In this document: positions 23,882 to 32,866 of the stretch, piece by piece | Position numbering within the stretch: the stretch's first letter is position 1 | Layout: each line of letters starts with the position of its first letter | Assembly: GCF_900107455.1 (NCBI RefSeq) | Contig: NZ_FNQB01000001.1 | Location: 558,001 to 622,000, forward strand | Length of the DNA: 64,000 bases | Direction of reading: 5' to 3' | Source: Asanoa ishikariensis | GTDB lineage: Bacteria; Actinomycetota; Actinomycetes; Mycobacteriales; Micromonosporaceae | The notes under the pieces: generated by a model | Told to the model about the DNA's origin: nothing | Databases searched by the model: none | What the model saw: the letters and a program-made list of their open reading frames with translations, nothing else | Made by a program: the position numbers and the translations under genes

Positions 23882-25234
23882 TCAGTCAGCCGCTTGCCTG
23901 CGGCTTACCCGCTGGTCGTCGAGCCAGAGAGCCAGCTTTTCGCGCGTGCGGTACAAGACGATGCCGACCAGCAGGACGGTGATCAGGCCTGTCCAGAGCC
24001 AGAAACGGGGACCGAAGGCGGTGGGCGGGTTCGCGTGGCGGACCTGCCCGCCCCGGATCACGTTGTCGGCCACGTCGATCGCGATGACGCCTTGGGGAGC
24101 GGTGAGCAGCGTGGTGGGCGTGCCGGCACCGCGGCCGAGGGCCAGCACCTGGACAGTGCTGACGTTCGCGTACGCCAGCCGCTGCTCCATCTCGAGGAAG
24201 ATGTCGAACCTGACCTCGGCGGTGGCCGCCGGTTGGTAGGCGACGACCCGCGCGGATCCGTCCGCCGACCAGCCCAGCAGCCGGATGGCGGTCACGCCGG
24301 ACACGGCGGGGACGTCCAGCGCGCCCAGGTCGCGGCCCGTGGTGGGGTCGACCCGCCGCAGACTCCAGCGCATGCCCTCGTGCCTGGTCATCGTCAAGGT
24401 TCGGCCGTCGGCGCTCCAGGCGCCCTTGCCGGCCAACTCCGTCTCTGGCGGGAGGGTGAACGACGAGAGCCGCCGTCCGGCCAGGTCGACGACCGAGACG
24501 TTCCGTCCACTCTGGAACGCCAGCCGCGCGCCGTCCGGGGAGAACGCGACCGGCGATCCCGGCTCGCCGGCCTCGGCCAGGCGGATCCTTTCACCGTCGA
24601 GCGTGACGATGCTTAGCGCGTCGTCGTTCGGCGGCAGGGTGTCCCGGAGGACCAGAGTCCGCCCGTCCGGCGACCACGCGACCGGTACAACCTGGACCGT
24701 GTTCGGGATCCCGCTGTCCACGGTGCGGCTGTCTCCGGTGGCCAGGTCGACGATCCGTACCCTGGGCCCTGTGGAGTCGAGCTCGCTGAACGCGATCTGG
24801 CGGCCGTCGGGGGACAGCACCGTGTTCGCGCCGGCTCGTGTGTCGGCCTCGCCCTTGATGATCCGGTAGCGGTCGGAGTCCGCCCCGACGATCGCGATGA
24901 TGCTGTGTTCGTTGGCCCACTCCATGCCGTCGGCCCTGCCCGTGAAGATCACCGAGGAGGGGCCGATCCGGGGTCGATCCGTCGCGTGCAGGCTCCCGCG
25001 CGGGGGCACGCCGACGCGGTCGGGCAGCGCGGCGTCCGTGCCGGCCGCCGGGACGCTGGAGCCGGTCGCCGGCAGCAGGGCTCCGGCCAACGCGGTCAGG
25101 ACCAGCGCGGCCATCGCCGCCAGCGCGGTCCGCCGGCGGGACCGGCGGGCGGTGGCGAGGGCTTTCTCGTAGACGGGGTACGCGGGAACGTCGGACGCCG
25201 CGGTGCGCAGCGAGTCGCGCAGTCGGGAGGTCAT
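23882..25234 (-). CDS. membrane-anchored TolB/PD40-type beta-propeller protein, partner of ECF sigma factor
   Basis: 450-residue protein. A short cytoplasmic N-terminus of about 36 residues (R-L-R-D-S-L-R-T-A-A...A-R-R-S-R-R-R) precedes one membrane helix (about 37-56). An extracytoplasmic beta-propeller with PD40 motifs follows (L-S-P-D-G-R-Q-I-A-F, W-S-P-D-G-R-T-L-V, F-S-P-D-G-A-R-L-A-F, W-S-A-D-G-R-T-L), then a C-terminal membrane helix near 413-433 and a basic tail. The ATG has GGAGAGGAG upstream and overlaps the stop of the sigma gene (ATGA). By position it should control or sense for that sigma factor, although no classical ZAS anti-sigma motif is visible. Confidence 0.82.
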   Translation of the reverse strand: MTSRLRDSLRTAASDVPAYPVYEKALATARRSRRRTALAAMAALVLTALAGALLPATGSSVPAAGTDAALPDRVGVPPRGSLHATDRPRIGPSSVIFTGRADGMEWANEHSIIAIVGADSDRYRIIKGEADTRAGANTVLSPDGRQIAFSELDSTGPRVRIVDLATGDSRTVDSGIPNTVQVVPVAWSPDGRTLVLRDTLPPNDDALSIVTLDGERIRLAEAGEPGSPVAFSPDGARLAFQSGRNVSVVDLAGRRLSSFTLPPETELAGKGAWSADGRTLTMTRHEGMRWSLRRVDPTTGRDLGALDVPAVSGVTAIRLLGWSADGSARVVAYQPAATAEVRFDIFLEMEQRLAYANVSTVQVLALGRGAGTPTTLLTAPQGVIAIDVADNVIRGGQVRHANPPTAFGPRFWLWTGLITVLLVGIVLYRTREKLALWLDDQRVSRRQAAD

Positions 25235-25728
25235 CGCGCACTCCTCTCCGTCGTGCGGTCGACCAGGTCGGGGGCGATGGCGCGCAGCCGGCGGATCGCG
25301 TCGTAGCCGTGCCGTTTCACCGTTCCGACCGAGCAGCCCAGCACCTCGGCGACCTGCGCCTCGGTCAGGTCCTCGTAGAACCGCAGCACGACCACGGCCC
25401 GCTGGCGCGCGGTGAGTTGGCGCAACGCGGCGGCCAAGGTCAGCCGGAGGGCGGTCGTGTCGGAGTGGTCGTCGCCCGGCTGCTCGGTGGGTTCCGACTC
25501 CAGGCGTTCGACGAGCCGGCGGCGCCGCCACCAGGTGACCTGCTGGTGGTACATCGCGCGGCGGACGTACGCCTCGGGGTCGGTGATCCGGCGCCAGTGC
25601 CGGTAGGTCCTGGCCAGCGCGTTCTGGAGCAGGTCTTCGGCGAGCTGGTGGTCACCGGTGAGGAGGTAGGCGCGGCGTGACAACGCCGCCGAACGTTGCA
25701 CCACGAAGTCGTGGAACGTCTCGGCCAA
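25231..25728 (-). CDS. SigE-family ECF RNA polymerase sigma factor
   Basis: 165-residue ECF sigma factor of the SigE-like group common in actinomycetes. Region 2 (F-V-V-Q-R-S-A-A-L-S-R-R-A-Y-L-L-T-G-D-H-Q-L-A-E-D-L-L-Q-N-A-L) and region 4 (L-T-A-R-Q-R-A-V-V-V-L-R-F-Y-E-D-L-T-E-A-Q-V-A-E-V-L-G-C-S-V-G-T-V-K-R) are complete. I place the start at TTG 25728, where AGGGGG sits six bases upstream and the length matches the family; GTG 25743 is the alternative. It forms one transcription unit with the propeller gene. Confidence 0.88.
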   Translation of the reverse strand: MAETFHDFVVQRSAALSRRAYLLTGDHQLAEDLLQNALARTYRHWRRITDPEAYVRRAMYHQQVTWWRRRRLVERLESEPTEQPGDDHSDTTALRLTLAAALRQLTARQRAVVVLRFYEDLTEAQVAEVLGCSVGTVKRHGYDAIRRLRAIAPDLVDRTTERSAR

Positions 25729-25800
25729 TGCACACCCCCTCACCCAACAGGTAGGACGCCCGCCTTCGCCGAAATGGTTGGGGCCGAGTTTGCTACTAGC

Positions 25801-25831
25801 GCCAACCGGTTTGTTATGAAAACCTGTTGGC
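25801..25831. promoter_or_regulatory. dyad abutting the start codon of the 25832 operon
   Basis: GCCAACCGGTTT (25801-25812) and AAACCTGTTGGC (25820-25831) are inverted repeats matching at 11 of 12 positions around a 7-base centre. The right arm ends at the base before the ATG, covering the place of a ribosome site. It is a likely operator for the winged-helix regulator encoded second in the operon, or a hairpin controlling translation. Confidence 0.55.
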
Positions 25832-26539
25832 ATGACTTCGGATACGGTTCCTGCCGCCGGCGACCCGCGCCGGCTGCTGGCTGAGGTGCGGGGCTTCGCG
25901 CACCGGGTGCGGTTGACCCAGCGGGTGACCTGGTTGCCGCTGCTCGTGTTGGCCCTGGTGACCTTCGGGGCGATTCCCGCCTACATGCTCGGCCGTCCGG
26001 TCACCCGCGACTGCTACTCGGTCGAGGGTGGCGAGATCTGCAAGATCTGGGAGCCGGCCGCAGACCTCTACTGGCTGGTCGCCCTGGTGGTGGCCTACGT
26101 GGTGATCGCGCGCGTCTACCTGCGGGTCGCCCGAGGCCGGGGAGTCGACGCGCGGGTGCTGCCGTACGTGCTCACCGGGGTCGCCTTCTCGGTCGTGATG
26201 TTCGTGCTGATCGGGGTCGGCGCGGGAGTGTGGTTCGTCCGCGACGCGGAGGATCTTCTCCACCCGTCCACCTCTATCGAGGTCCTGTTCCGGCTGCTCA
26301 CTCCGGTCGGTGGGATCGGCATCGCCCTGCTGGTGCTGGCCTGGCTGGAGCGCAACGTCGCGCTGCTGCTGTTCACCCTCGGCTACCTGGCGGTGATCCT
26401 GGTGCCGATCAACTTCGGTTGGGGAGTCCACTGGGGAGGGCACCTGCAGGGCGTGACGGCGCTGATCATCGTCGGAGGCGTGCTGCTGCTCGGCAGTGCC
26501 GGCTTCGGCCTGGCGCAACGGCTGCGGCGGGCCCGGTGA
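25832..26539 (+). CDS. five-helix integral membrane protein, operon with regulator and lipase
   Basis: 235-residue membrane protein without a named family. Hydrophobic segments lie at about 31-53, 78-97, 112-135, 150-172 and 178-228 (probably two). A loop with two Cys (D-C-Y-S-V-E-G-G-E-I-C) sits between the first two. No ribosome site precedes the ATG; the dyad at 25801-25831 occupies that place, so it may be leaderless or regulated there. Its TGA overlaps the GTG of the regulator gene, making a three-gene unit. Confidence 0.7.
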   Translation: MTSDTVPAAGDPRRLLAEVRGFAHRVRLTQRVTWLPLLVLALVTFGAIPAYMLGRPVTRDCYSVEGGEICKIWEPAADLYWLVALVVAYVVIARVYLRVARGRGVDARVLPYVLTGVAFSVVMFVLIGVGAGVWFVRDAEDLLHPSTSIEVLFRLLTPVGGIGIALLVLAWLERNVALLLFTLGYLAVILVPINFGWGVHWGGHLQGVTALIIVGGVLLLGSAGFGLAQRLRRAR

Positions 26540-26865
26540 CCGTCCCGGAGCCCCAGCACCCGGTCACCGGGCTCGACGACGTCGTGCACCAGCGGGTCCG
26601 GCTCGGCATCCTGACCATCGCGCACGAGGCCCGCCGGGTGGAGTTCGTCTACCTGCGCACCCAGTTGGGGCTGACCGCCGGCAACCTCTCCCAGCACCTG
26701 GCCGTGCTGGAGACGGCCGGCCTGGTCGAGGTCGAGAAGGGCTACGAGGGAAAGCGCGGACGCACCTGGGTCAGCCTCACCGCGGCGGGCAACACCGCGC
26801 TGGCGGAGGAGATCACGCGACTCAAACAACTCATCGCCCGGGTCGAGACGACGGCCGGGCAGTAG
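26536..26865 (+). CDS. winged-helix transcriptional regulator (MarR/ArsR-like)
   Basis: 109-residue protein that is nearly all one winged-helix domain: V-R-L-G-I-L-T-I-A-H...F-V-Y-L-R-T-Q-L-G-L-T-A-G-N-L-S-Q-H-L-A-V-L-E-T-A-G-L-V-E-V-E-K-G-Y-E-G-K-R-G-R-T-W-V. This is the small PadR/MarR-like group that usually controls a neighbouring membrane protein. The GTG overlaps the preceding stop (GTGA). The dyad at 25801-25831 is its likely binding site. Confidence 0.88.
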   Translation: MTVPEPQHPVTGLDDVVHQRVRLGILTIAHEARRVEFVYLRTQLGLTAGNLSQHLAVLETAGLVEVEKGYEGKRGRTWVSLTAAGNTALAEEITRLKQLIARVETTAGQ

Positions 26866-26876
26866 GAGGGGACGCC

Positions 26877-28034
26877 ATGACCACCCTGTCCCGCCGGACC
26901 GTTCTCGCATCCGCCTTGGCCGCCGGGCTCACCGTGTCGTTCGGCCGCCCGGCCCTGGCCGCGCCTGTGCGGCTGACCCTGCCCGTGCCGACCGGACCCT
27001 TCCCGATCGGCATCGTGCCGCTGCACCTCGTCGACCGTTCGCGGCCGGACCCCATCGCCGGCCCGGGGCACCACCGCGAGCTGATGGTCAGCGTCTGGTA
27101 CCCGGCCCACGACGTCGGCCGCTACCCGCGGGCGCCCTGGCTCGGCGACGCACCCATGCGCGCGCTGCTGCCGTCCGCCGGCTTCCCGGTGGATGTCGCG
27201 GTGGCACCACGCACCTCCGGGCACGTGGGTGCGCCGGTGCGCCGAACCGGAGGCCGGTTGCCGGTCGTCGTCTACTCGCACGGCGCCCACGACCATCGTG
27301 CCGACAACACGGTCGCGGTGCAGGAACTGGCCAGCCATGGGTACGTCGTGGTCACCGTGGACCACACCCACGACACGTTCAGCGAGTTCCCCGACGGCCG
27401 GCTCACCCTTCCGGTCATCGGCGGCGAGCATTCGTTGGGCGCGCCGGACTTCGCGGCCGACATCCCGTTCATCCTGGACCGCATCGAGGACCTCGCCGCC
27501 GGCCGCAACCCCGACGTCGACCACCGGCCGCTGCCTGTGGGACTGCGCGGCGCCCTGGACCCGCACCGCATCGGCATGTTCGGCTGGTCGAAGGGCGCGA
27601 CGGCCACCGCACTGTCCATGCTGGAGGATCGACGCATCCGCGCGGGGCTTGGTCTCGACGGCCCGATGGAGCCGTACGTGACCACCGACCTCGATCGCCC
27701 GTTCATGATGATGACCGCCGAGTTCACTCGGGCCGAAGAGCCGGTCGCCGAGTTCTGGTCGCACCTGACGGGCTGGCGACTCAACGTCGCGGCCGACGGC
27801 GCGGTCCACTCCTCGTACGTCGACCACCAGGTGCTGGTCCCGCAGGTGGCGGCCGAGGTCGGCATGAGCGACGAGGAGCTTCGAGACTGGATCGGCACCC
27901 TCGACCCAGCGCGAGCGGTGCGCATCTCGCAGGCGTACCCGGTGGCCTTCTTCGACCTGCACCTGCGCCACCGCCGCCAGCGCCTCCTCGAGGGCCCGAG
28001 CCGGTCGTTCCCCGAGATGCGCTACCTACCGTGA
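26877..28034 (+). CDS. secreted platelet-activating-factor acetylhydrolase-like lipase
   Basis: 385-residue alpha/beta hydrolase. The N-terminus is a twin-arginine-like signal (S-R-R-T-V-L-A-S, hydrophobic stretch, A-L-A-A), so it is probably exported by Tat. The body matches PAF-AH/dienelactone-hydrolase-type lipases: S-V-W-Y-P-A, V-V-Y-S-H-G-A-H-D-H-R-A, and nucleophile elbow G-W-S-K-G-A-T near 235. V-H-S-S-Y-V-D-H carries the late His. The probable substrate is a short-chain acyl phospholipid or another ester. GGAGGGG lies seven bases before the ATG. It is the last gene of the 25832 operon, and a strong terminator follows. Confidence 0.88.
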   Translation: MTTLSRRTVLASALAAGLTVSFGRPALAAPVRLTLPVPTGPFPIGIVPLHLVDRSRPDPIAGPGHHRELMVSVWYPAHDVGRYPRAPWLGDAPMRALLPSAGFPVDVAVAPRTSGHVGAPVRRTGGRLPVVVYSHGAHDHRADNTVAVQELASHGYVVVTVDHTHDTFSEFPDGRLTLPVIGGEHSLGAPDFAADIPFILDRIEDLAAGRNPDVDHRPLPVGLRGALDPHRIGMFGWSKGATATALSMLEDRRIRAGLGLDGPMEPYVTTDLDRPFMMMTAEFTRAEEPVAEFWSHLTGWRLNVAADGAVHSSYVDHQVLVPQVAAEVGMSDEELRDWIGTLDPARAVRISQAYPVAFFDLHLRHRRQRLLEGPSRSFPEMRYLP

Positions 28035-28040
28035 GCGGTC

Positions 28041-28066
28041 GCCGGGGGACCCGCGGGTCCCCCGGC
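28041..28066. terminator. bidirectional terminator
   Basis: GCCGGGGGACCC (28041-28052) pairs perfectly with GGGTCCCCCGGC (28055-28066). It is the boundary between the convergent lipase operon and the repeat-protein gene ending at 28076. Confidence 0.88.
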
Positions 28067-28075
28067 GGCTTTCGA

Positions 28076-30966
28076 CTAGTTCACGTAGAAGCGGTAGTCG
28101 GTCGCGTCGGACCACGTGCCGTCCGCGGTGCGCCCGCGCACCCTCAGGGTGTGCGAGCCGGCGTCCGTCGGTGTGTACGTGATCGTGGCCCGGCCGTTGG
28201 CGTCGGCCGGCACGATCGTCGGGTTGACCTCGTTGTCGGTGTACTCGAACTCGACCATTCCCGGGCCGCCCTGGACGAAAGTGAAGTCGCCGGGTACGCC
28301 GGCGCCGCCCGTGGAGCCGCTCGGAAGGTAGACGCTGGACGACACGAGCGGTGCGGTGCCGACCAGGAACGGATAGTCGGTCTGCGGCGTCGTGCCCGTC
28401 GCTGTCCGGCCTCGTACCGACAGCAGGTTTTCGCCGTTGCGGTCGAGTGTCACCGACACCGTGACGGACTGGGCGCCCTCGACGGTCTGCCACGCTCCAC
28501 CGTTGACCTGGTATTCGAATGCCGCGACCTCGCTGAGTTCGGTGTCGAACCGGAACTCGGCCACGCTGCCCAGGCCGCCGCGCGGCGCCCATTCGTAGTA
28601 GTCACTGGACACCCGCACGTACGGGTCGCGGACCCGGAACGCGTAGTGCCGCTGGGCGCTCGTCGTGCCGTCCGCCCCGACACTGGACACCATGAGGATG
28701 TTGTAGCCGGGGTGGGTAGGCGTGATGTCGAGCGTGGCCCGGCCGTCGGGGCCGGCTGCGACGACCTCGTCGGCGTTGCCGTCGAGGGAGTAGCGGTATT
28801 CGACGACATCGTCCCGGCCCGGGTTGAACGTGAAGCGGCCCGGCTGACCCGGCTGGCCGACGGACTCGTTCTCCGGATAGTCGGCGGAAGCGACCAACGG
28901 CGCGTCATTGACCTCGAAGGCGTACACGCGCTCGGGCGAGAAGGAACCGTCCAGGAACCGCATGCGCGCCCGGAGCGTGTTGGCGCCGGAGTGCTCCGGC
29001 GTCCAGTTGACCGTCACCAGCGGGAAGTTCGGGTCGGCGTCGACCACCACTTCCGGGCCGTCGTTGAACTGGTAGACGTACGCCTCGACGCCCGGGAGCG
29101 GGGTGTTGAGCTGGAACTCGCCCGCAATGCCCACGCCGCCGTGGGCGCCGTAGTCGGGATAGACGCTCGAATACACGTACGGCCGGGTGTCGAAGACGTT
29201 GAAGTCGCTGGACGTCCCCTCCGACAGGGTGCCGTCGGCGCTGACGCTGCGCACGCTGATCAGCTCCCAGCCGGCCTGGGTCGGAGTCCAGTGCAGCACC
29301 GCGCTGCCGTCGGCCTCGGCCTCGATCCGCTGCAGGCCCTCGGTCGAGTTGAAGCCGTACTCGTACGCGACGACGCCGGCGCGTCCGGCCGGAAGGTGAA
29401 CGTGCCCGGGCGGCCGACCACGCCGTCGTGCTCCCAACTGAAGTCGGTCGACTCGATCTTCGGTGTGTCCGTGACCCAGACGGACTGGCCCGAGGCGCCG
29501 ATGAACTCGGCACCGACGTACGAGCGCACATAGACCGTGGCCTGGCCCTTCTCCGGGAAGACCACCGACACCTCCGCGGTGCCGTCGGCGCGGACCGGAA
29601 CCCTGACCTCGGCTCCGTCGTCGACCCGATAGCCGAACTCGGTGACTTCTTCGAGGTGGGTCCAGATCAGGACCCGGCTGGGCAGGCCGACTCCGCCCAC
29701 GGTCACGTCGACCGCGGGTGAGGTGCTGCGGATGAAGAACTCGTACTCGGTGATCGGGGACCGGTTGCCGGCGGCGTCGACGGTCTGCACGCGCAACCGC
29801 TCGACGTACGAGTCCGGCGTGAACTCGAGCGTGACGTCGGCACCCGGCCTGGGCGCGGCGATGTAGTTGTAGATCTCGCCGGTGTCGCCCCAGTAGTAGC
29901 CGACCACGTCCTTGGATCCCTTGGCACTGAACCGGAACGTGCCCGGAACGCCGGTGCCGCCGTGCTGTTCGCCGTCGGACGGGTAGGCGCTCGACGTGAC
30001 CTTCGGTGCTGGCGGACGCACGCTGTCGATGCGCACGTAGCACGGCTTCGCCCAGTCGGACTGGTCGTGGCCGTCGTTGGCGCGGGCCGTCCAGGCGACA
30101 ACCGTGCCGTGCGGATACTGCGACATCTCCCATTCGATCCGCGAGAAGCCGCCGCCGTACACCCCACCGGGCAGCTCGACCCGCTGATCCTCGTGACCGA
30201 CCGGCCAGGCGGCGAAGGTCCCGTAGAACTGGTCGAATTGGTCCGCGTCAGTCCCTTGCATCATCAAGGTGTAACTGTGCGCCCCGAGCGGTTGCGGGTT
30301 CTTCTTGGTGCCACAAATCGATTCGGCGCCCCACGACGTGCCGATCCGGGTCACCTTGGGCGCGAAGTTGTATTCGGTGCGCAACGACGGGAAGGGGAAC
30401 AGCACGCGACCGTGCGCGACGTCGGCCTCCAAGCTGCGCGGCACCCGGAGCTCGACCGTCAGGGTCGCTTCGCCGCGGGCGGCGGCCTTCCGCAGTGCCG
30501 GCAGGGCGTCCCACACGAGGTAACCCGGGCACTCCGTCGAGCCGCCCGCCTGGACGGTGCCGAGCAGCTCACGCTGCCGCGGCCGGTTGTTCCAGGTCGT
30601 CGACGACGTCGTCGGATCGGTGCGCCAGAGCTCGACCGGTTGCGCCGAAGCACAGTCGGCCGCGGACTGTTCGGCGATGACGAACTCCGCCCGGTGTACG
30701 ACGGAACCCTTGTATCGCGCGACATCGAAGGTGAAGTAGGAGCGATAGCGGTGCTTGTTGCCGCCGGCGTCGAGCGAAGCACCGATCGGTGCGTTCCCGG
30801 CCGGGTTGACGAATGATCGATCCGGCTGCCGTGAGTCGACGTAGGCCCAGCTTGTCTTACGCAGGTCCCGCTGCTCCCAGGCCTGTGCCGGCCCAGCCGG
30901 CGCGACGATCAGTCCAGCCGCCAGCAGAGCTCCGACGGCCACGCTCAGCGCTTTTGTTGCGCGCAT
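28076..30966 (-). pseudogene. large secreted DNRLRE/Ig-like repeat protein split by a one-base frameshift
   Basis: Read from ATG 30966, the protein starts with a signal peptide (residues 1-29, ending A-Q-A). A DNRLRE-type beta domain follows (Y-V-D-S-R-Q-P-D-R-S-F...R-Y-R-S-Y-F-T-F-D-V), then Ig-like repeats that each hold G-x-P-G-x-F-T-F and a later Y-x-Y. Near 29390 the frame is lost within G-T-F-T-F-R-P. Adding one G there restores P-G-R-A-G-V-V-A-Y-E-Y-G, matching another repeat (F-T-F-N-P-G-R-D-D-V-V-E-Y-R-Y), and the reading continues to the TAG at 28076. The repaired product would have about 963 residues and at least six repeats, probably cell-surface or spore-wall adhesion. A sequencing error cannot be excluded. 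GGGGAGG lies 11 bases before the start. Confidence 0.75.
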
Positions 30967-31118
30967 GCGTTGCACACCTCCCCGTTGTGTGCGATGGCTC
31001 GAACAGTCATCGACGAGGACGAGTCTAGGGGCGGCAACCAAACGACCGAGGCTCCGCTGTCCGAATAGGACCGAGTCGGACTTCCGGGCTTAGTGTGGGG
31101 TTTTTCCGGCGCTTCGCG

Positions 31119-31580
31119 TCATTCCCATAGCTGCCGCAGCAGGGTTTGGGCGTCGGTTTCGGTGAGGCCGATGATGTGGAGGGCATCACCGCTGAGTGGT
31201 TCAAGGAGATCGGGAGCTATCAGAACCCGTCCCTCGACACTGATCGCGATCTGGTGGCCGGCGGACCCTGTGGTCCAGGCGGCGTAGTCGACGCCGTCCG
31301 CCGGAGTGAGGGTTACCACGACGGCGAAGCCGCCGATCCCGTCCTCGCCGATCTCGACACGATCGGCTCGGGTCACGTCGAGGCCCGGATCGACGAAGTA
31401 GCACCAGTCCACGCCGGCTCCCGGACCAGGCAGACCACCCGCACCCGCGACGCATGCGGCCTGGTCCACCCGGGCAACCACTCCTACCGACACCGTGGTG
31501 CGAAGCGGCCGCGATGCCCCGAAACAGCAGCGCTTACGCCGCACAGGCATGTCGCTTCCAATCTGGAATGTCGGGCCCAT
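31119..31580 (-). CDS. SecD P1-head-domain-like protein
   Basis: 153-residue protein. The C-terminal part matches the periplasmic P1 domain of SecD: V-T-L-T-P-A-D-G-V-D-Y-A-A-W-T, then H-Q-I-A-I-S-V-E-G-R-V-L-I-A-P-D-L-L-E-P-L-S-G-D-A-L...T-E-T-D-A-Q-T-L-L-R-Q-L-W. No SecD membrane helices or signal peptide are present, so it is a stand-alone head domain. The ATG overlaps the stop of the propeller gene (TAATG), placing it third in a sigma factor operon; an internal ATG at 31550 is possible. Role unknown. Confidence 0.7.
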   Translation of the reverse strand: MGPTFQIGSDMPVRRKRCCFGASRPLRTTVSVGVVARVDQAACVAGAGGLPGPGAGVDWCYFVDPGLDVTRADRVEIGEDGIGGFAVVVTLTPADGVDYAAWTTGSAGHQIAISVEGRVLIAPDLLEPLSGDALHIIGLTETDAQTLLRQLWE

Positions 31581-32866
31581 TATGCGGTGCGGCGTCGGCG
31601 GATGACCAGAACGGCGGCGGTGACGACGAGCAACAGGAAGGCGACGGCGGCGCTGCGGCGGAGCGACCACGGCCAGCCGCCTGAACTGAGGTCGGACACT
31701 GTGGTCTCCGGCATCAGGTCGGTGGCGAGCTGGAACGCGGTGACCAGGTCGGGCCCGTCCGAGACCGCGGGGAAGCGGAGCACCCTGTCGTATCCGCCCT
31801 CGAGTGTGAATTCCTCCACGGAGCTGCCAAGGGTGGCATAGAGCCTGTCGCGTCCACTCCAGCCGAGCAGCCGGTCGCCGGAGCTCAACGGGATCGACGG
31901 GGGCGTCGTGCGGGTCTGGGCGAGCCAGTCGCCGCGAAAGTTCAGCCGCAGGATGTTGCCGTACCGCTCTCCGACGGCGACCAGCGTCGCTGTGTCCAAC
32001 GGGTGCACGGCCAGCGTCACGACCTCGCGGCATCGCTCGACCGGACCGTCGACGCTGACCGGCTCGGCCGGCTTCGGCGGATCGACCTGGTAGACGCGCA
32101 GCGTGCAGCCGTCCTCCGCACCGGCCGAGGCGAGAACGGCCGAGCCCGCGGCGATGAAAGCCGCCTGCACCAGGCCGCCGGCGGTGCCTGGGCGGGGTTC
32201 GGCGACCTGGACGAAGCGACGGGAGTCGAGGTCGAGGACGCTGACGCCGGCCGGCCCGGCACTGTTACCGGTGGGGCTGACTTGGGTCGCGAATGCCACC
32301 CGACGGCCGTTGGGCGACCAGGCCAGCGGCCGGACGGCGAGCGGCGGGTCGAACGAGAACCGCTGAGCCTGGCCCGTGCGCAGGTCGACGACCTCGACGT
32401 GTGGCGTCGTCCGGGCTGGGTCGCTCACGATCACCGTGAGTCCGTCGGGCGACAGCAGCGCCGCGCCGAGTTGGTCGGCGAGATCGAGCCGGCGGTACGT
32501 GACCCCGTCGGTCGCCAGCACGACGTGGTGGCCGCCTTGGTTGAACAACGCGATCGCCCGGCCGGGTGGGTCCTGCGAGACCGGGGTGGTCGCGGATGAG
32601 GAGCCGGCCAACTCGCGGGGCAGCCGGTAGGTGGTCGACTCCTCTCCCGGAACGGTCGAGGGACCGGGCAGTGTCACCGTCGCGACCATGACGGTCGCGA
32701 CGACGGCGGCGGCCGCCAGCGCCGCGGGCCAGATCCGCCCTGCCCGTCGACGGTCGCGGCGGCGAGCGGTGGCCCGGGCCCGGAACGTCGCCGGCGGGGG
32801 AGGCTCGACCGGAACCGCGTCGACGGCGGTGCGGATGAGCTCCGCGACACGTTCCTCGGAGATCAT
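31580..32866 (-). CDS. membrane-anchored beta-propeller protein, partner of second ECF sigma factor
   Basis: 428-residue protein with the same layout as the one encoded at 23882-25234. A cytoplasmic N-terminus of about 45 residues (E-E-R-V-A-E-L-I-R-T-A-V...R-R-R-D-R-R-R-A-G-R) is followed by a membrane helix (about 46-68), an extracytoplasmic propeller (L-S-P-D-G-L-T-V-I-V, W-S-P-N-G-R-R-V-A-F) and a C-terminal membrane helix near 404-422 with a basic end. GGAGG precedes the ATG, which overlaps the sigma stop (ATGA). Probably the sensor or modulator of that sigma factor. Confidence 0.82.
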   Translation of the reverse strand: MISEERVAELIRTAVDAVPVEPPPPATFRARATARRRDRRRAGRIWPAALAAAAVVATVMVATVTLPGPSTVPGEESTTYRLPRELAGSSSATTPVSQDPPGRAIALFNQGGHHVVLATDGVTYRRLDLADQLGAALLSPDGLTVIVSDPARTTPHVEVVDLRTGQAQRFSFDPPLAVRPLAWSPNGRRVAFATQVSPTGNSAGPAGVSVLDLDSRRFVQVAEPRPGTAGGLVQAAFIAAGSAVLASAGAEDGCTLRVYQVDPPKPAEPVSVDGPVERCREVVTLAVHPLDTATLVAVGERYGNILRLNFRGDWLAQTRTTPPSIPLSSGDRLLGWSGRDRLYATLGSSVEEFTLEGGYDRVLRFPAVSDGPDLVTAFQLATDLMPETTVSDLSSGGWPWSLRRSAAVAFLLLVVTAAVLVIRRRRTA

